Part shown: in pieces, positions 48,616 to 56,928 of the stretch
Layout of the letters: each line of letters opens with the position of its first letter
Numbering within the stretch: position 1 is the stretch's first letter
DNA from: Pseudomonadota bacterium
GTDB taxonomy: Bacteria > Pseudomonadota > Gammaproteobacteria > Burkholderiales > Burkholderiaceae_C
NCBI GenBank assembly: GCA_021845505.1
Contig: JAJZVU010000021.1
Coordinates: 1-61,961 of the forward strand
Length of the DNA stretch: 61,961 bases
Direction of reading: 5' to 3'
Notes under the pieces: generated by a model
The model's input: the letters and a program-made list of their open reading frames with translations, nothing else
Database searches by the model: none
What the model was told of the DNA's origin: nothing
Made by a program: the position numbers and the translations under genes

Positions 48616-50136
48616 TCAGTCGATGCGCAACAGCGTGCCGGCGTCGTGCTCGCCGCCCGCCGAGGTGCTGGCATACAGGCGTCCGTCGCTGGCGAACATC
48701 ACCCCGGCGTCGGGTCGGTGGCCCACCGTGGTGGCGTCGCGGCTGTAGGACAGCATCACCTGCACGGCCTGCTTCGACGGGTAGATCGCGAAAATCGCTC
48801 CCGCGTCCTCGTCGCCTCCCCCGGCGCTGGTGCCGTACAGCAGGCCGTCGCTGCCCTCGGCCAGGGTGCCCCGGAGCTGCTGCAGCCCGAAGGGGTGGTT
48901 GTCGAATTGCAGGTCCCAGCAGTCGATCTTGCCCTTGGGGGACATGACCAGCAGGCGTCCGCCCGACTTGGGAGCGGTACCCGACAGCAGTCCGTAGAGC
49001 GATCCGTCGCGGCTGCGCATCAGGCCCTCGGCGTGGAGTTCGACGTCGTCCTGGATCTGCCCGAGCATCGTGTAGCGCCCCTTGTCGATCTCGTAGGCGT
49101 ACACCCCGCCGTTGCCCAGATCGCTGCGGTTGGCCATTCCGACGATGCGGCCCTTGGTGTCGTACTGGATCTCGCCCTGGGGCATGAACAATCGCTCGCC
49201 GGCAGGGAGTTCCTTGCCATCGGGGCCGTGGGTGTCGCCGAAGGCGTGCAGCACCCGGTGCTGGCCGTCGAGCCCGACCTGGTACAGCGTGCCCCGGTCG
49301 TAGGCCCCGCCGTCACGGGTCACTCCGTAGAAGGACTTGCCGTCCTGGGCCGGCAGCAGCGGGGAGCTCGGGTGGGCGCCCTGTTCGCGGCCCTCGAAGG
49401 TGTGCACGATCTTCAGGCCCTCTGCGTCGGGCGAGATGCGGAAGATCGCCCCGAGGTTCTGCAACCCGCCGGTGTTGAGCACTCCGTACATCGAGCCGTC
49501 GGGGCCCGGGCTCAGCTTGTAGGCAACCCGCCCGGGACCCAGGCCGACGAAGTGGTGCAGCACCTCCAGGCTGTCCTCGGCGGGGTCGTAGCGCATCACC
49601 ACCCCCTGGTCGAAGTAGTCCCCTCCGCTGGTCATGGTGTAGAGCCTGCCCTTGGCATCCTCGGCAAAGGTGCTGGCAGGGCCCACGCCATGGGCGATGC
49701 CTTCGGCGCCACCTCCGAAGGCGTGCAGCGCCGAAGCCCTGCCCATGCGGCACTCGACCTGCAGGTTGTCGACCGGTCCGAGCGCGACCCCCTGGCCGTT
49801 GACCACGGTACAGATCTGGGTCGGAGGGTGGGTGAGCACCCGGATGTCGTACGCGTGTCCCGGGTGCACGGCATGGCGGAAGCGGAACTTCCCGGGCTTG
49901 GACAGCTCGAGCGTGCGGCCCTGGCCGTCGGTCAGCACCAGGCTGCCGTAGAACTTGCCGGTGGTGCCGCCCACGTGCACCCGATCGTCCGCGTTGCGCC
50001 GGCCCTGGGGCAGGCAGACCTTGCCTGCGCCCAGGCCGCAGCTGGCGCCCTGGCCGGCGAGGGCTTCGCCGGCCAGCGGCAGCACAGCGCCCAGCAGGCA
50101 GGCGAGCAGTGTGAGGGTGGTGGGTCGGGGCGCCAT
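48616..50136 (-). CDS. GloVer-repeat secreted propeller protein, paralogue F
   Basis: A 506-aa protein with signal peptide (TLTLLACLLGAVLPLAGEAL, cleavage near ALA-GQ). The mature N-terminus has two cysteines (CGLGAGKVCLPQG). The Ig-like domain ends CTVVNGQGVALGPVDNLQVE then C. Repeats are LYTMTSGGDYFDQGVV, MYGVLNTGGLQNLGAIF, FYGVTRDGGAYDRGTLY, IVGMANRSDLGNGGVY, degenerate LYGLLSGTAPKSGGRLL, LYGTSAGGGDEDAGAIF and LYASTSAGGEHDAGTLLRID. It is richer in Lys than the other copies. ATG at 50136 follows AGGAG by nine bases. It is the first gene of the F-E pair. Confidence 0.8.
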   Translation of the reverse strand: MAPRPTTLTLLACLLGAVLPLAGEALAGQGASCGLGAGKVCLPQGRRNADDRVHVGGTTGKFYGSLVLTDGQGRTLELSKPGKFRFRHAVHPGHAYDIRVLTHPPTQICTVVNGQGVALGPVDNLQVECRMGRASALHAFGGGAEGIAHGVGPASTFAEDAKGRLYTMTSGGDYFDQGVVMRYDPAEDSLEVLHHFVGLGPGRVAYKLSPGPDGSMYGVLNTGGLQNLGAIFRISPDAEGLKIVHTFEGREQGAHPSSPLLPAQDGKSFYGVTRDGGAYDRGTLYQVGLDGQHRVLHAFGDTHGPDGKELPAGERLFMPQGEIQYDTKGRIVGMANRSDLGNGGVYAYEIDKGRYTMLGQIQDDVELHAEGLMRSRDGSLYGLLSGTAPKSGGRLLVMSPKGKIDCWDLQFDNHPFGLQQLRGTLAEGSDGLLYGTSAGGGDEDAGAIFAIYPSKQAVQVMLSYSRDATTVGHRPDAGVMFASDGRLYASTSAGGEHDAGTLLRID

Positions 50137-50417
50137 GGCATGAGCTCCTGGGTGAGGGCCGCCGTTTCCCGGTCGCAGCGCCCGCATGTCGAATGCGTCC
50201 GCACGTGAGAAACAGTGACACAAGGTTTCGGAAGCTCGATGACAACCCGGATCGGCCGTCGGCGCAAGCCGTTCGCCGGTCCTTTCACGGCCCATTGCCG
50301 CCGCGCTGCGCCGCCGCTAAGGGCTGCCTGAGGCCTGGGTCCGGGGTCCATGGCAGGCTGCCTGGCCCCCGGTCGCTCGGACCCGCGCAGCGCCCCGGCG
50401 CGGGCCGCGGCGCAGCC

Positions 50418-50798
50418 TCAGGCGCCGAGTTCGTCGAACACTTCGCGCGCCACGCGGAAGGAATCGAGCGCGGCCGGGGCTCCGCAATAGACCGCGGTCT
50501 GCAGGAACACTTCCTTGATCTCGTCCTTGCTCAGGCCGTTGTTCAACGCGCCGCGCACATGCAGTCGCAGTTCGTGCGGGCGATTCAGCGCGGTGATCAT
50601 CGCCAGGTTCAGCAGGCTGCGTTCGCGCCGCGACAGGCCGGGGCGTGCCCAGATCTCGCCCCACGCGTACTCGGTGACCAGGCGCTGCAGGTCGCGGGTG
50701 AAATCGTCGGCTGCGCGCAGCGAGGCCTCCACGTATTCGGCGCCGAGCACTTCCTTGCGAATGCCCAGTCCTCGCTCGTAACGTTCCTGTGAATCCAT
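50418..50798 (-). CDS. pcaC: 4-carboxymuconolactone decarboxylase family protein
   Basis: A 126-aa protein with the full PcaC pattern: YERGLGIRKEVLGAEYVEAS at the N-terminus, ITEYAWGEIWARPGLS-like core (here VTEYAWGEIWARPGLSRRER), the AhpD-like fold segment LLNLAMITALNRPHELRLHV and the end IKEVFLQTAVYCGAPAALDS. PcaC converts 4-carboxymuconolactone to 3-oxoadipate enol-lactone in protocatechuate breakdown. CAGGAG lies eight bases before ATG 50798. No other pca gene is in the window, so this is an isolated copy and may serve another AhpD-like role. Confidence 0.88.
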   Translation of the reverse strand: MDSQERYERGLGIRKEVLGAEYVEASLRAADDFTRDLQRLVTEYAWGEIWARPGLSRRERSLLNLAMITALNRPHELRLHVRGALNNGLSKDEIKEVFLQTAVYCGAPAALDSFRVAREVFDELGA

Positions 50799-50885
50799 CG
50801 GGATCTCCTGTCGATCGGCCAAGGCTCCCGCGCCAGGCGCGGGCGAGCCCGGCATGCTAGTCCACGCAGTGGACTAGCCGCAGGG

Positions 50886-51105
50886 CTCAGCGGTGCCCGC
50901 GGCGCAGGCGCAGCAGCAGCGGCGGGTAGACCAGCGCGTTGCAGCCCAGCACCAGCGCGGCCAGCGCGAACTGCACCGGGCGCGTCAGTCCGTGGGGATA
51001 GATCAGCGCCAGCCGGCGGTCGCGCCAGGCCAGCAGGCCGCCGACGACGACGAACACGATGATGGCCAGGTGCAGCCCCGCAACCTGTCGTCGGCATCCC
51101 GCCAT
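50886..51105 (-). pseudogene. Internally deleted duplicate of the DUF2784 gene
   Basis: The segment to about 51079 is almost identical to the two ends of the intact DUF2784 gene at 56557-56928, but 147 bp are missing in the middle. The join lies exactly at CAGCGCCAGC, a 10-mer that occurs at both ends of the missing piece in the intact gene (56674-56683 and 56821-56830). This is the mark of deletion between short direct repeats. The frame survives as a 72-codon ORF (50887-51105) containing LALIYPHGLTRP across the join, but 49 residues, including a membrane segment and loop, are lost. Its N-terminus comes from unrelated DNA at the scar edge. Confidence 0.85.
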
Positions 51106-51275
51106 GGCCGTCGTACATCAGCATCCCCAGGGTGCCGAGGGGGACCAGGTCGCCGGCGGCATTGCGGCTGCGGCTACTTCCGCCCGTGGCCGCCAGCCAG
51201 TTTGGCGAGATGTAGGTGTAGCGGTCCGTGGTCCCGTTGCGCGTCACGCTGGTGCGGTTGCAGTTGAGGGCGCAG
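51106..51275 (-). pseudogene. Fragment of an rhs gene
   Basis: Read leftward, this stretch encodes TRNGTTDRYTYISPNWLAAT and GDLVPLGTLGMLMYDGHGG. It parallels TRNGATDPYSYNPPNWLAAT and GDLVDLSTLGTLQYDGYER of the intact Rhs protein (DNA at about 52905-53070). Nucleotide identity is clearly lower than that of the adjoining DUF2784 copy, so it derives from a different, older rhs copy. No start, core end or toxin domain remains. With 50886-51105 it forms a mosaic scar. Confidence 0.8.
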
Positions 51276-51311
51276 CTGCATGATTGCCGGAGTTGTGGGT
51301 GCTACTGCGCC

Positions 51312-51803
51312 TTACGTCCGCTGCGCCTCATCGAGCACCAGGTGGTACACGCTCGGAAAGCGCACCTCCATTTCGGCCTGGCCGGCCTCGGAACCTTCGA
51401 CGACGAACACCTCATCGGTGCCGGGCTTGAGAACCACTTCCCAGTCTTCGCTATGTCCGATAGACAGGTACCCGCGTGCGTATTCGGAGGGCCTCACATC
51501 AGCCGACGCGAGCCGGAAGCCTCCGCCCCGCGTGCGCACAGTGTCGTATTTCGAGAAAAAAGTTCTGGTGGCTGGGCCTAGTTGCGCAGATGGGATGCTC
51601 GCCTTGCCTGCACGGCCCGCGAATACCTTGTCTCCCTTGGCGATGAGATCCTCGACCATGGCGCGAGCCAGTTCAAGCGAAACGGGCTTCGCCTCGGCCA
51701 ACGGATGCGACGGCTTTGCGTCAGGCATCCCCTTTGCCCTTCGAGTCAGAACGACGTAGCCAACCACGAAGACTAGGACGCCTAGAGCGATAAACCACAC
51801 CAT
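51312..51803 (-). CDS. Putative membrane-anchored immunity protein for the adjacent Rhs toxin
   Basis: A 163-aa protein with one N-terminal membrane segment (MVWFIALGVLVFVVGYVVLT) and a soluble alpha/beta domain ending EVRFPSVYHLVLDEAQRT. It is not recognised as a named immunity family. ATG at 51803 lies nine bases after the Rhs stop; the GGAG ribosome site is in that gap, so translation is coupled to rhs. Base composition is visibly less G+C-rich than the surrounding genes. Position, coupling, size and composition are those of Rhs/CDI immunity genes. A membrane anchor with its domain on either face would suit a toxin acting in the periplasm or at the membrane, or during entry. Confidence 0.65.
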   Translation of the reverse strand: MVWFIALGVLVFVVGYVVLTRRAKGMPDAKPSHPLAEAKPVSLELARAMVEDLIAKGDKVFAGRAGKASIPSAQLGPATRTFFSKYDTVRTRGGGFRLASADVRPSEYARGYLSIGHSEDWEVVLKPGTDEVFVVEGSEAGQAEMEVRFPSVYHLVLDEAQRT

Positions 51804-51812
51804 GTCCACTCC

Positions 51813-54800
51813 TCACTGCTGACACGCGCAACCATCGGCTGCATCTCTTGTCCCGCGGATGGCAGCGGCACCGGGGTTCACGAACCCTCCCCATGCATTC
51901 TCAAGACCTCGCATCCACCGATGTGCTGCGCCGTGGCCTGCACTGTCAGCGAACCAGCGAAGATTCCATGCCCCGCTGTTCACTGCAGAAGGCAGTCCGC
52001 CCGTCGGGAACGTTGCCGGAATGCCTCCCGGATGTCCGAATAGCGGGTTGGAGTGGTGAACAAACCCACCTTCAAGGTTCCTGGCATCGCGGAACCGATG
52101 GATCCAGGGACGCGCTCCATTGCGAGCCGCCGCACGCGACGCATTGGCTGCAAGAGCTTTCAGCCCTGCCGATAGTCCCAGCGTACCGGTCTCGAGGGCC
52201 AGGTCAGCGAACTCACCGCCTCGATAGTGTTCGCTGCAGTTGTTCACGCTGCCGACGGCGAGACCCGCGCGCGCATAGCCTGTGATGCCGAACGACATGG
52301 AGTCACCGAACCCGGCCGAGAAGTCCACCAGACCCTGCGGGAGCGTCGGCATGTCGGCCCAGCCAAAGAGCCCGTACGGGTCGACGAAGCCCAGCGGGTT
52401 GCTTTCCACATAGGCGTAGAGGCTCGCCCCCGCAGCCAGCCCGATCGGATCGGCCTGGAGGTAGCGCCCGGCGGCGGCATCGTAGTAACGGTGCACGTTG
52501 TAGGCGAGCTGCGTTTCCGGATCAAGGTATTGCCCCGGGAACCGCAGGTTGTTGACGATGCTCTGCTGCGTTACCGTGGCCAGACCGAAGGGTGCGTAGC
52601 TGGCCTGCCACACGATCTCGCGTGCCGCGTCGGTCATGGCCCGCGGCGTGCCCAGCGCGTCGGTGTGGACGTAGTACACCGTGGGCGCTCCGCCTACGGT
52701 GCTGTCCAGGCGGGCCAGCAGTTGGCCGTTCAGGTAGACATAGTCCTGCTCGGGGCCGCCTGCGGCCTGCTCGACCAGCAGTTCCTGGTTCGGGCCATAC
52801 ACGAAACGGGTGATCTGGCCGTGAATGTCCTTGTAGGTGCGAGCGTTGAACGCGTTGTAGGCGTAGCCATCGGGGGGCCTATTTTGGATGGCTACGAGTC
52901 GCTCGTAGCCGTCGTACTGCAGTGTGCCCAGGGTGCTGAGGTCCACGAGGTCACCGTCGGCGTTGCGGGTGCGTTTGCTCTCGCGCGTGGCGGCCAGCCA
53001 GTTCGGTGGGTTGTAGCTGTACGGATCGGTGGCGCCGTTGCGCGTCACGCTGGTGCGGTTGCCGTTGAGGTCGTAGGTGTAGGCGCGCGTGCCGTAGCTG
53101 CCCGAGGCTGTGTCGCTGGCCGCCGTCAGGCGCCCCATCGCGTCGTAGCCATAGGCTTGTACCGTGCCATCGGCATCGGTGAGGGTGCGCAGGTCACCGG
53201 TCGGGTCGTAGGTCGCCGACTTCACCCACGGCCCGCTTTGCCGCACGGTGGGCTGGCCGTCCTGATCCAGAGTCTGCACGTAGGCTGCGCCGTTGCCGAA
53301 GGTGTAGCTGGCCGGGCCCGCGAAGGGGTGGTAAGTGAACAGGGAGGCCAGCACGAAGGGCGCTGCGCCCCCGGCGGGCTGCACGCTGACCTGGCTCACC
53401 CGACCTTCGCGGTCCACAGCGTAGTGCACCGTCTGTCCGCTGGGATAGCGCAGACTGGCCAGGGTCCCTCCGGCGTGGTAGGTGTAGCCGGTGGTGTAGG
53501 CGGTGCCGGCGATCGTGTCGGTGCGGCTGGCCAAGCGCGCCTGGCTGTCGTAGGTGAAGGCGATCATGTGCATGCCGTCACCTTCGACCATGCAAAGTTT
53601 GCCCACGCCATGGGGGCAGGTGTCGTACACGAAGGTATAGGTGGGGGTGCCCCACACCGAGCTGCTCTTGCTGAGCACGCGATTCAGCGCGTCGTAGGTA
53701 TAGCTGGTCACCTGGCGCAGCGCGTCCGTGGAGGTGAGGAGGTTTCCTGCCGCGTCGAAGCTGCGCGTGATGGTGCCGCTATCGGAGCTGACCGTCTGCA
53801 GCGCGTCGCCCCAGACGTCGGGGGTGTATTGGGTGACCTGGTTGTTGGCATCAGTCACCCGGGTGAGATGGTCCAGCCGGTCGTAGGCCAACTGCTGCAG
53901 GCCGCCGTCGGCCTGGGTGATCTGGGTCAGCCGGTTGAACAGATCGTATTGGTAGTGGGTGACGTCACTGACGTCGGTGCGCGGACCGCTCTGGGCGGTC
54001 ACGTTCCCGTGGGCATCGTGGGTCTGGGTGGTGGTCTGATTGACCGCGCCCACATCCTGGATCAGCCGGCCCAGGCTGTCGTATACGTGGCGGCGGGTGG
54101 AAGTGAGCTTGCCGCGTCCGTCGAGGATCTGCTCCTGGGTGACACTGCCGTTGGCATCGCGGGCGTAGGCGATCTGGCTGCCGTCGCCCAGAGCGATCCC
54201 GATCAGCCGGTGCGCCACGTCGTAGCGGTAGCGCACCGTGCTGCCGTCGGGACGCGTCGCCTGGATCAAGTCGCCTTCGGCGTCGTACTGGTACTGGGTC
54301 GTTTCCGCCCCCACTTGCAGGCGGGTCGGGCGGTTGCGGCTGTCGTACCCCAGGTGGATGACCAGCCCGTCGGGATTGGTGATCTGCAGCGGCTGGCCCG
54401 CGGCGTTGTAAGCATTGACCTTGGTGACCTGGCCCAAGGCGTTGGTCACGGTGTCGACCTGCCCGCGACAGCCAAGCGGGGCCGTGCCCGGACAGGCGGC
54501 ATCAGGCGCGTAGAAGGCGGTGGTGGTGGTCTGCGCGAGGTCGGTGCGCGGTCCCGTCACGACCATCTGCAGCACGGCCCCGGGTACCGTGCTGGCGTAG
54601 TCGTAGCGTGTGGTGATCGTGCGGCTGAGATGGTGGGCGGCGTCGGTCTGCACTTGCCCGATGACGCGGCCGTGGTCGTCGTAGGTATACGCGGTGGTGA
54701 GGTCGCCTTCGGTGATGGTCTCGGGCAGACGAAAGGACGGATGCCAGGTGGCGCGGCTGGTGCGGGCCACGCTCGTACCGGGCGCATCGGTGCGCGTGAG

Positions 54801-56327
54801 CAGGAGGTTGCGGCTGCTGTCCCAGGCGAAGCGGGTGTTCTGGGCTGGGCTGGTGTCGCCGGGGGTGTCGGTGTAGCCACTGACATAACCATTGGCGTTG
54901 TAGACCACTTCCAGCGCACTGTCCGGGTTCTCGCAGCCGGGGCAGGGTGTGCGTACAAGGCGGTTGCGCTCCGCACCGCTGACCTCCGTGTGGCCCAGAC
55001 GGATGGTCGCGCCGAGCGCGGTGGTCAACTCAGTCGCACCGGCGGTGTAGCGCAGCGACACGGCGTCGAGGCCGCCCTGTCGCGCCGCGTGGGTGGTGCG
55101 GCCGGTCTCGTCGTAGGCGAAGGTCTCGATGTCATCTTCGCTCGCGCCGCCGATGCCCCGCAGGCGGCCCAGGCGGCCCTCGCTGTAGCGGTAGCCGCGC
55201 GTCGTCGCGTCGGGGCGCGTCGTTGCGGTGAGACGATCCTCATCGTCATAGGCGTAGCGCTGGATCGCGCCGTCAGGGAACGTTGCGCGGAGGATGCGCC
55301 CTCGATCGTCGTAAGCAAAAGCGATCGTGCGCCCAAACGCATCGGTGATCTCGAGCGGGGCGCCCGGGCGCCCGGGTCCATTCCGCGTCACTGCTTGACC
55401 GTATGCGAGGCGGGATCGCAGCCCACTACGCTGTGTGATCTCCAGCAAACGACCTTGTGAGTCGTAGGTTTCGGCGCCATCGTCTTGCGTTGTCAGTGTC
55501 CAGCCAGCGAGGCGACCGCTGGGGTCGAGGTGGGCGCCCAGTCGTTCGACCACGTCGGCATCGCTCTCCCACGTTCCGTTGCGCAGTTCGAAGATCAGCA
55601 CGCGTCCATCCGGGCGCAAGACTTTGACACTGTGCAGCGGAGGCATCGAATTGGTGAAAATAGCCCCGCCGTATGTGAAGCTCCATCCAACGCCGAACGG
55701 GCTGTGGTAGCTGGCGAGACCGAATCCGTACTGGTGCGCTGACCGCCCGGACCACGAGTTGTAGCTGCGCTGTAGCGAAAGGGCTCCGAGGCCGCCACCT
55801 CCCCAGTCGCTTTCCTGATGGAACAAATTCCCAGTCGCCGTGACGATCGGATCGCCGACAGCTGACCACGGCGCGAGGCATCCGCCGGCTTGTGGCACGC
55901 CTTGCTGTTTAGGGGGCGGGGCCGGGTTGAGCAAGGGGCCTTCGCAAAAGCCCGACGAACCCATGGAGGTTCCTGCGGGGCAGAGCCTTCTGGCATAGAT
56001 GTGGTACGTGCGGACCGCCCCGTCCGGGAAAATGTAGCGCACGATCCCGTCGAGGTAACCGTCTGGCGAGGGCATCACGTAGTCGAGGAATGTTCCCGCG
56101 CCGCAGGGCAAGTCCTTGACGCGGGGGCGCCACTCCCCTGTGCACTCGCTGGAGTAGCGCGGTTCGGCTTCGGTGTATTCCCTGTTTGGGGGTGCTGCGC
56201 ACGTCAGGGAGCCAGACGTTGCCAGTGCACAGGCCAATGCAAGTTTCACTGCGGATCGCGCCCCGTTTGGCTTCAGGGCTAGGGCCTGGCCACGGATCGT
56301 TGCGGCGGCTGAGTTCGCTGAAAGCAT
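51813..56327 (-). CDS. Rhs/YD-repeat polymorphic toxin with unknown C-terminal effector
   Basis: A 1504-aa protein. Residues about 25-48 look like a Sec signal (SAVKLALACALATSGSLTCA). A cysteine-containing N-domain follows, then the DUF6531-like PWSAVGDPIVTATGNLFHQE, and then more than 20 YD-type units (FAYDETGRTT, YQYDLFNRLTQI, YTYDALNRVL, YTYDLNGNRT). The Rhs core end is intact: PGQYLDPETQLAYNVHRYYD, GRYLQADPIGL and FVDPYGL, ending near residue 1320. The variable tail of 184 residues has a hydrophobic pre-toxin part (QGLVDFSAGFGDSMSFGITG) and a terminal domain with clustered His (GGFVHHSNPLFGHPGG, WNLRWFADSAGHGAAHRWMR). That suggests a metal-dependent nuclease-like active site, which is inference. 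A putative immunity gene follows in the same operon. Confidence 0.85.
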   Translation of the reverse strand: MLSANSAAATIRGQALALKPNGARSAVKLALACALATSGSLTCAAPPNREYTEAEPRYSSECTGEWRPRVKDLPCGAGTFLDYVMPSPDGYLDGIVRYIFPDGAVRTYHIYARRLCPAGTSMGSSGFCEGPLLNPAPPPKQQGVPQAGGCLAPWSAVGDPIVTATGNLFHQESDWGGGGLGALSLQRSYNSWSGRSAHQYGFGLASYHSPFGVGWSFTYGGAIFTNSMPPLHSVKVLRPDGRVLIFELRNGTWESDADVVERLGAHLDPSGRLAGWTLTTQDDGAETYDSQGRLLEITQRSGLRSRLAYGQAVTRNGPGRPGAPLEITDAFGRTIAFAYDDRGRILRATFPDGAIQRYAYDDEDRLTATTRPDATTRGYRYSEGRLGRLRGIGGASEDDIETFAYDETGRTTHAARQGGLDAVSLRYTAGATELTTALGATIRLGHTEVSGAERNRLVRTPCPGCENPDSALEVVYNANGYVSGYTDTPGDTSPAQNTRFAWDSSRNLLLTRTDAPGTSVARTSRATWHPSFRLPETITEGDLTTAYTYDDHGRVIGQVQTDAAHHLSRTITTRYDYASTVPGAVLQMVVTGPRTDLAQTTTTAFYAPDAACPGTAPLGCRGQVDTVTNALGQVTKVNAYNAAGQPLQITNPDGLVIHLGYDSRNRPTRLQVGAETTQYQYDAEGDLIQATRPDGSTVRYRYDVAHRLIGIALGDGSQIAYARDANGSVTQEQILDGRGKLTSTRRHVYDSLGRLIQDVGAVNQTTTQTHDAHGNVTAQSGPRTDVSDVTHYQYDLFNRLTQITQADGGLQQLAYDRLDHLTRVTDANNQVTQYTPDVWGDALQTVSSDSGTITRSFDAAGNLLTSTDALRQVTSYTYDALNRVLSKSSSVWGTPTYTFVYDTCPHGVGKLCMVEGDGMHMIAFTYDSQARLASRTDTIAGTAYTTGYTYHAGGTLASLRYPSGQTVHYAVDREGRVSQVSVQPAGGAAPFVLASLFTYHPFAGPASYTFGNGAAYVQTLDQDGQPTVRQSGPWVKSATYDPTGDLRTLTDADGTVQAYGYDAMGRLTAASDTASGSYGTRAYTYDLNGNRTSVTRNGATDPYSYNPPNWLAATRESKRTRNADGDLVDLSTLGTLQYDGYERLVAIQNRPPDGYAYNAFNARTYKDIHGQITRFVYGPNQELLVEQAAGGPEQDYVYLNGQLLARLDSTVGGAPTVYYVHTDALGTPRAMTDAAREIVWQASYAPFGLATVTQQSIVNNLRFPGQYLDPETQLAYNVHRYYDAAAGRYLQADPIGLAAGASLYAYVESNPLGFVDPYGLFGWADMPTLPQGLVDFSAGFGDSMSFGITGYARAGLAVGSVNNCSEHYRGGEFADLALETGTLGLSAGLKALAANASRAAARNGARPWIHRFRDARNLEGGFVHHSNPLFGHPGGIPATFPTGGLPSAVNSGAWNLRWFADSAGHGAAHRWMRGLENAWGGFVNPGAAAIRGTRDAADGCACQQ

Positions 56328-56556
56328 GGCGCAGGTCGACCTCCGGGCTCGGTTGGAGTGCAGGGGTGATGCTGCGTTCGACTCGCCACTGGCGCAAAAG
56401 TTTCAGCGGCGCGGGCCGCGACGATCCCCCTTCTGGCCGTCGGGCTGCTGCCGGCGTCGGCCCTCGGGTCACAAGTCGAGGCGTTCCCGCACGTTGATTC
56501 GGCGCCGATCGCTCCCGCGGGCACACGAACGACCGGACAGTCATTCGCGGGACTAC

Positions 56557-56928
56557 TCAGCGGTGCCCGCGGCGCAGGCGCAGCAGCAGAGGCGCGTAGA
56601 CCAGCGCGTTGCAGCCCAGCACCAGCGCGGCCAGCGCGAACTGCACCGGGCGCGTCAGTCCGTGGGGATAGATCAGCGCCAGCAGGTAGTGCTCGATGAA
56701 TCCCCCGGAGTAGCCGGCCTGGCCGGCGCGCCGGCGCAGCAGGTTCTCCAGCCGGGTCAGCGGGCAGATGGCGCCGCTGAGCTCGACCCAGCAGCCCCAC
56801 GCCGCCGCCGGCAGGTGCAGCAGCGCCAGCCGGCGGTCGCGCCAGGCCAGCAGGCCGCCGAGGACGACGAACACGATGAAGGCCAGGTGCAGCAGCAGCA
56901 CCACGGTGGCGGCCAGGCTGTCGGTCAT
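56557..56928 (-). CDS. DUF2784 family membrane protein
   Basis: A 123-aa protein with three or four membrane segments. The N-terminus VVLLLHLAFIVFVVLGGLLA, the block LPAAAWGCWVELSGAICPLT (with the Cys/Pro turn) and YLLALIYPHGLTRPVQFALA are the DUF2784 pattern. Function unknown. ATG at 56928 overlaps the stop codon of paralogue G (ATGA), so it is translated as the second gene of a G-DUF2784 unit. A shortened, nearly identical copy lies at 50886-51105. The 229 bp between this gene and rhs (56328-56556) hold no gene that I can support. Confidence 0.88.
   Translation of the reverse strand: MTDSLAATVVLLLHLAFIVFVVLGGLLAWRDRRLALLHLPAAAWGCWVELSGAICPLTRLENLLRRRAGQAGYSGGFIEHYLLALIYPHGLTRPVQFALAALVLGCNALVYAPLLLRLRRGHR

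Noticed and set aside
52227-55460. A 1077-codon plus-strand open frame antisense to rhs
   Set aside because: The repeated VGDL/VGV pattern mirrors YD repeats on the other strand. The Rhs reading has recognisable domains and this one has none.
51312-56327. Type VI secretion cluster
   Set aside because: No VgrG, PAAR, Hcp, EagR or Tss gene is in the window, and the Rhs protein appears to begin with a Sec-type signal.
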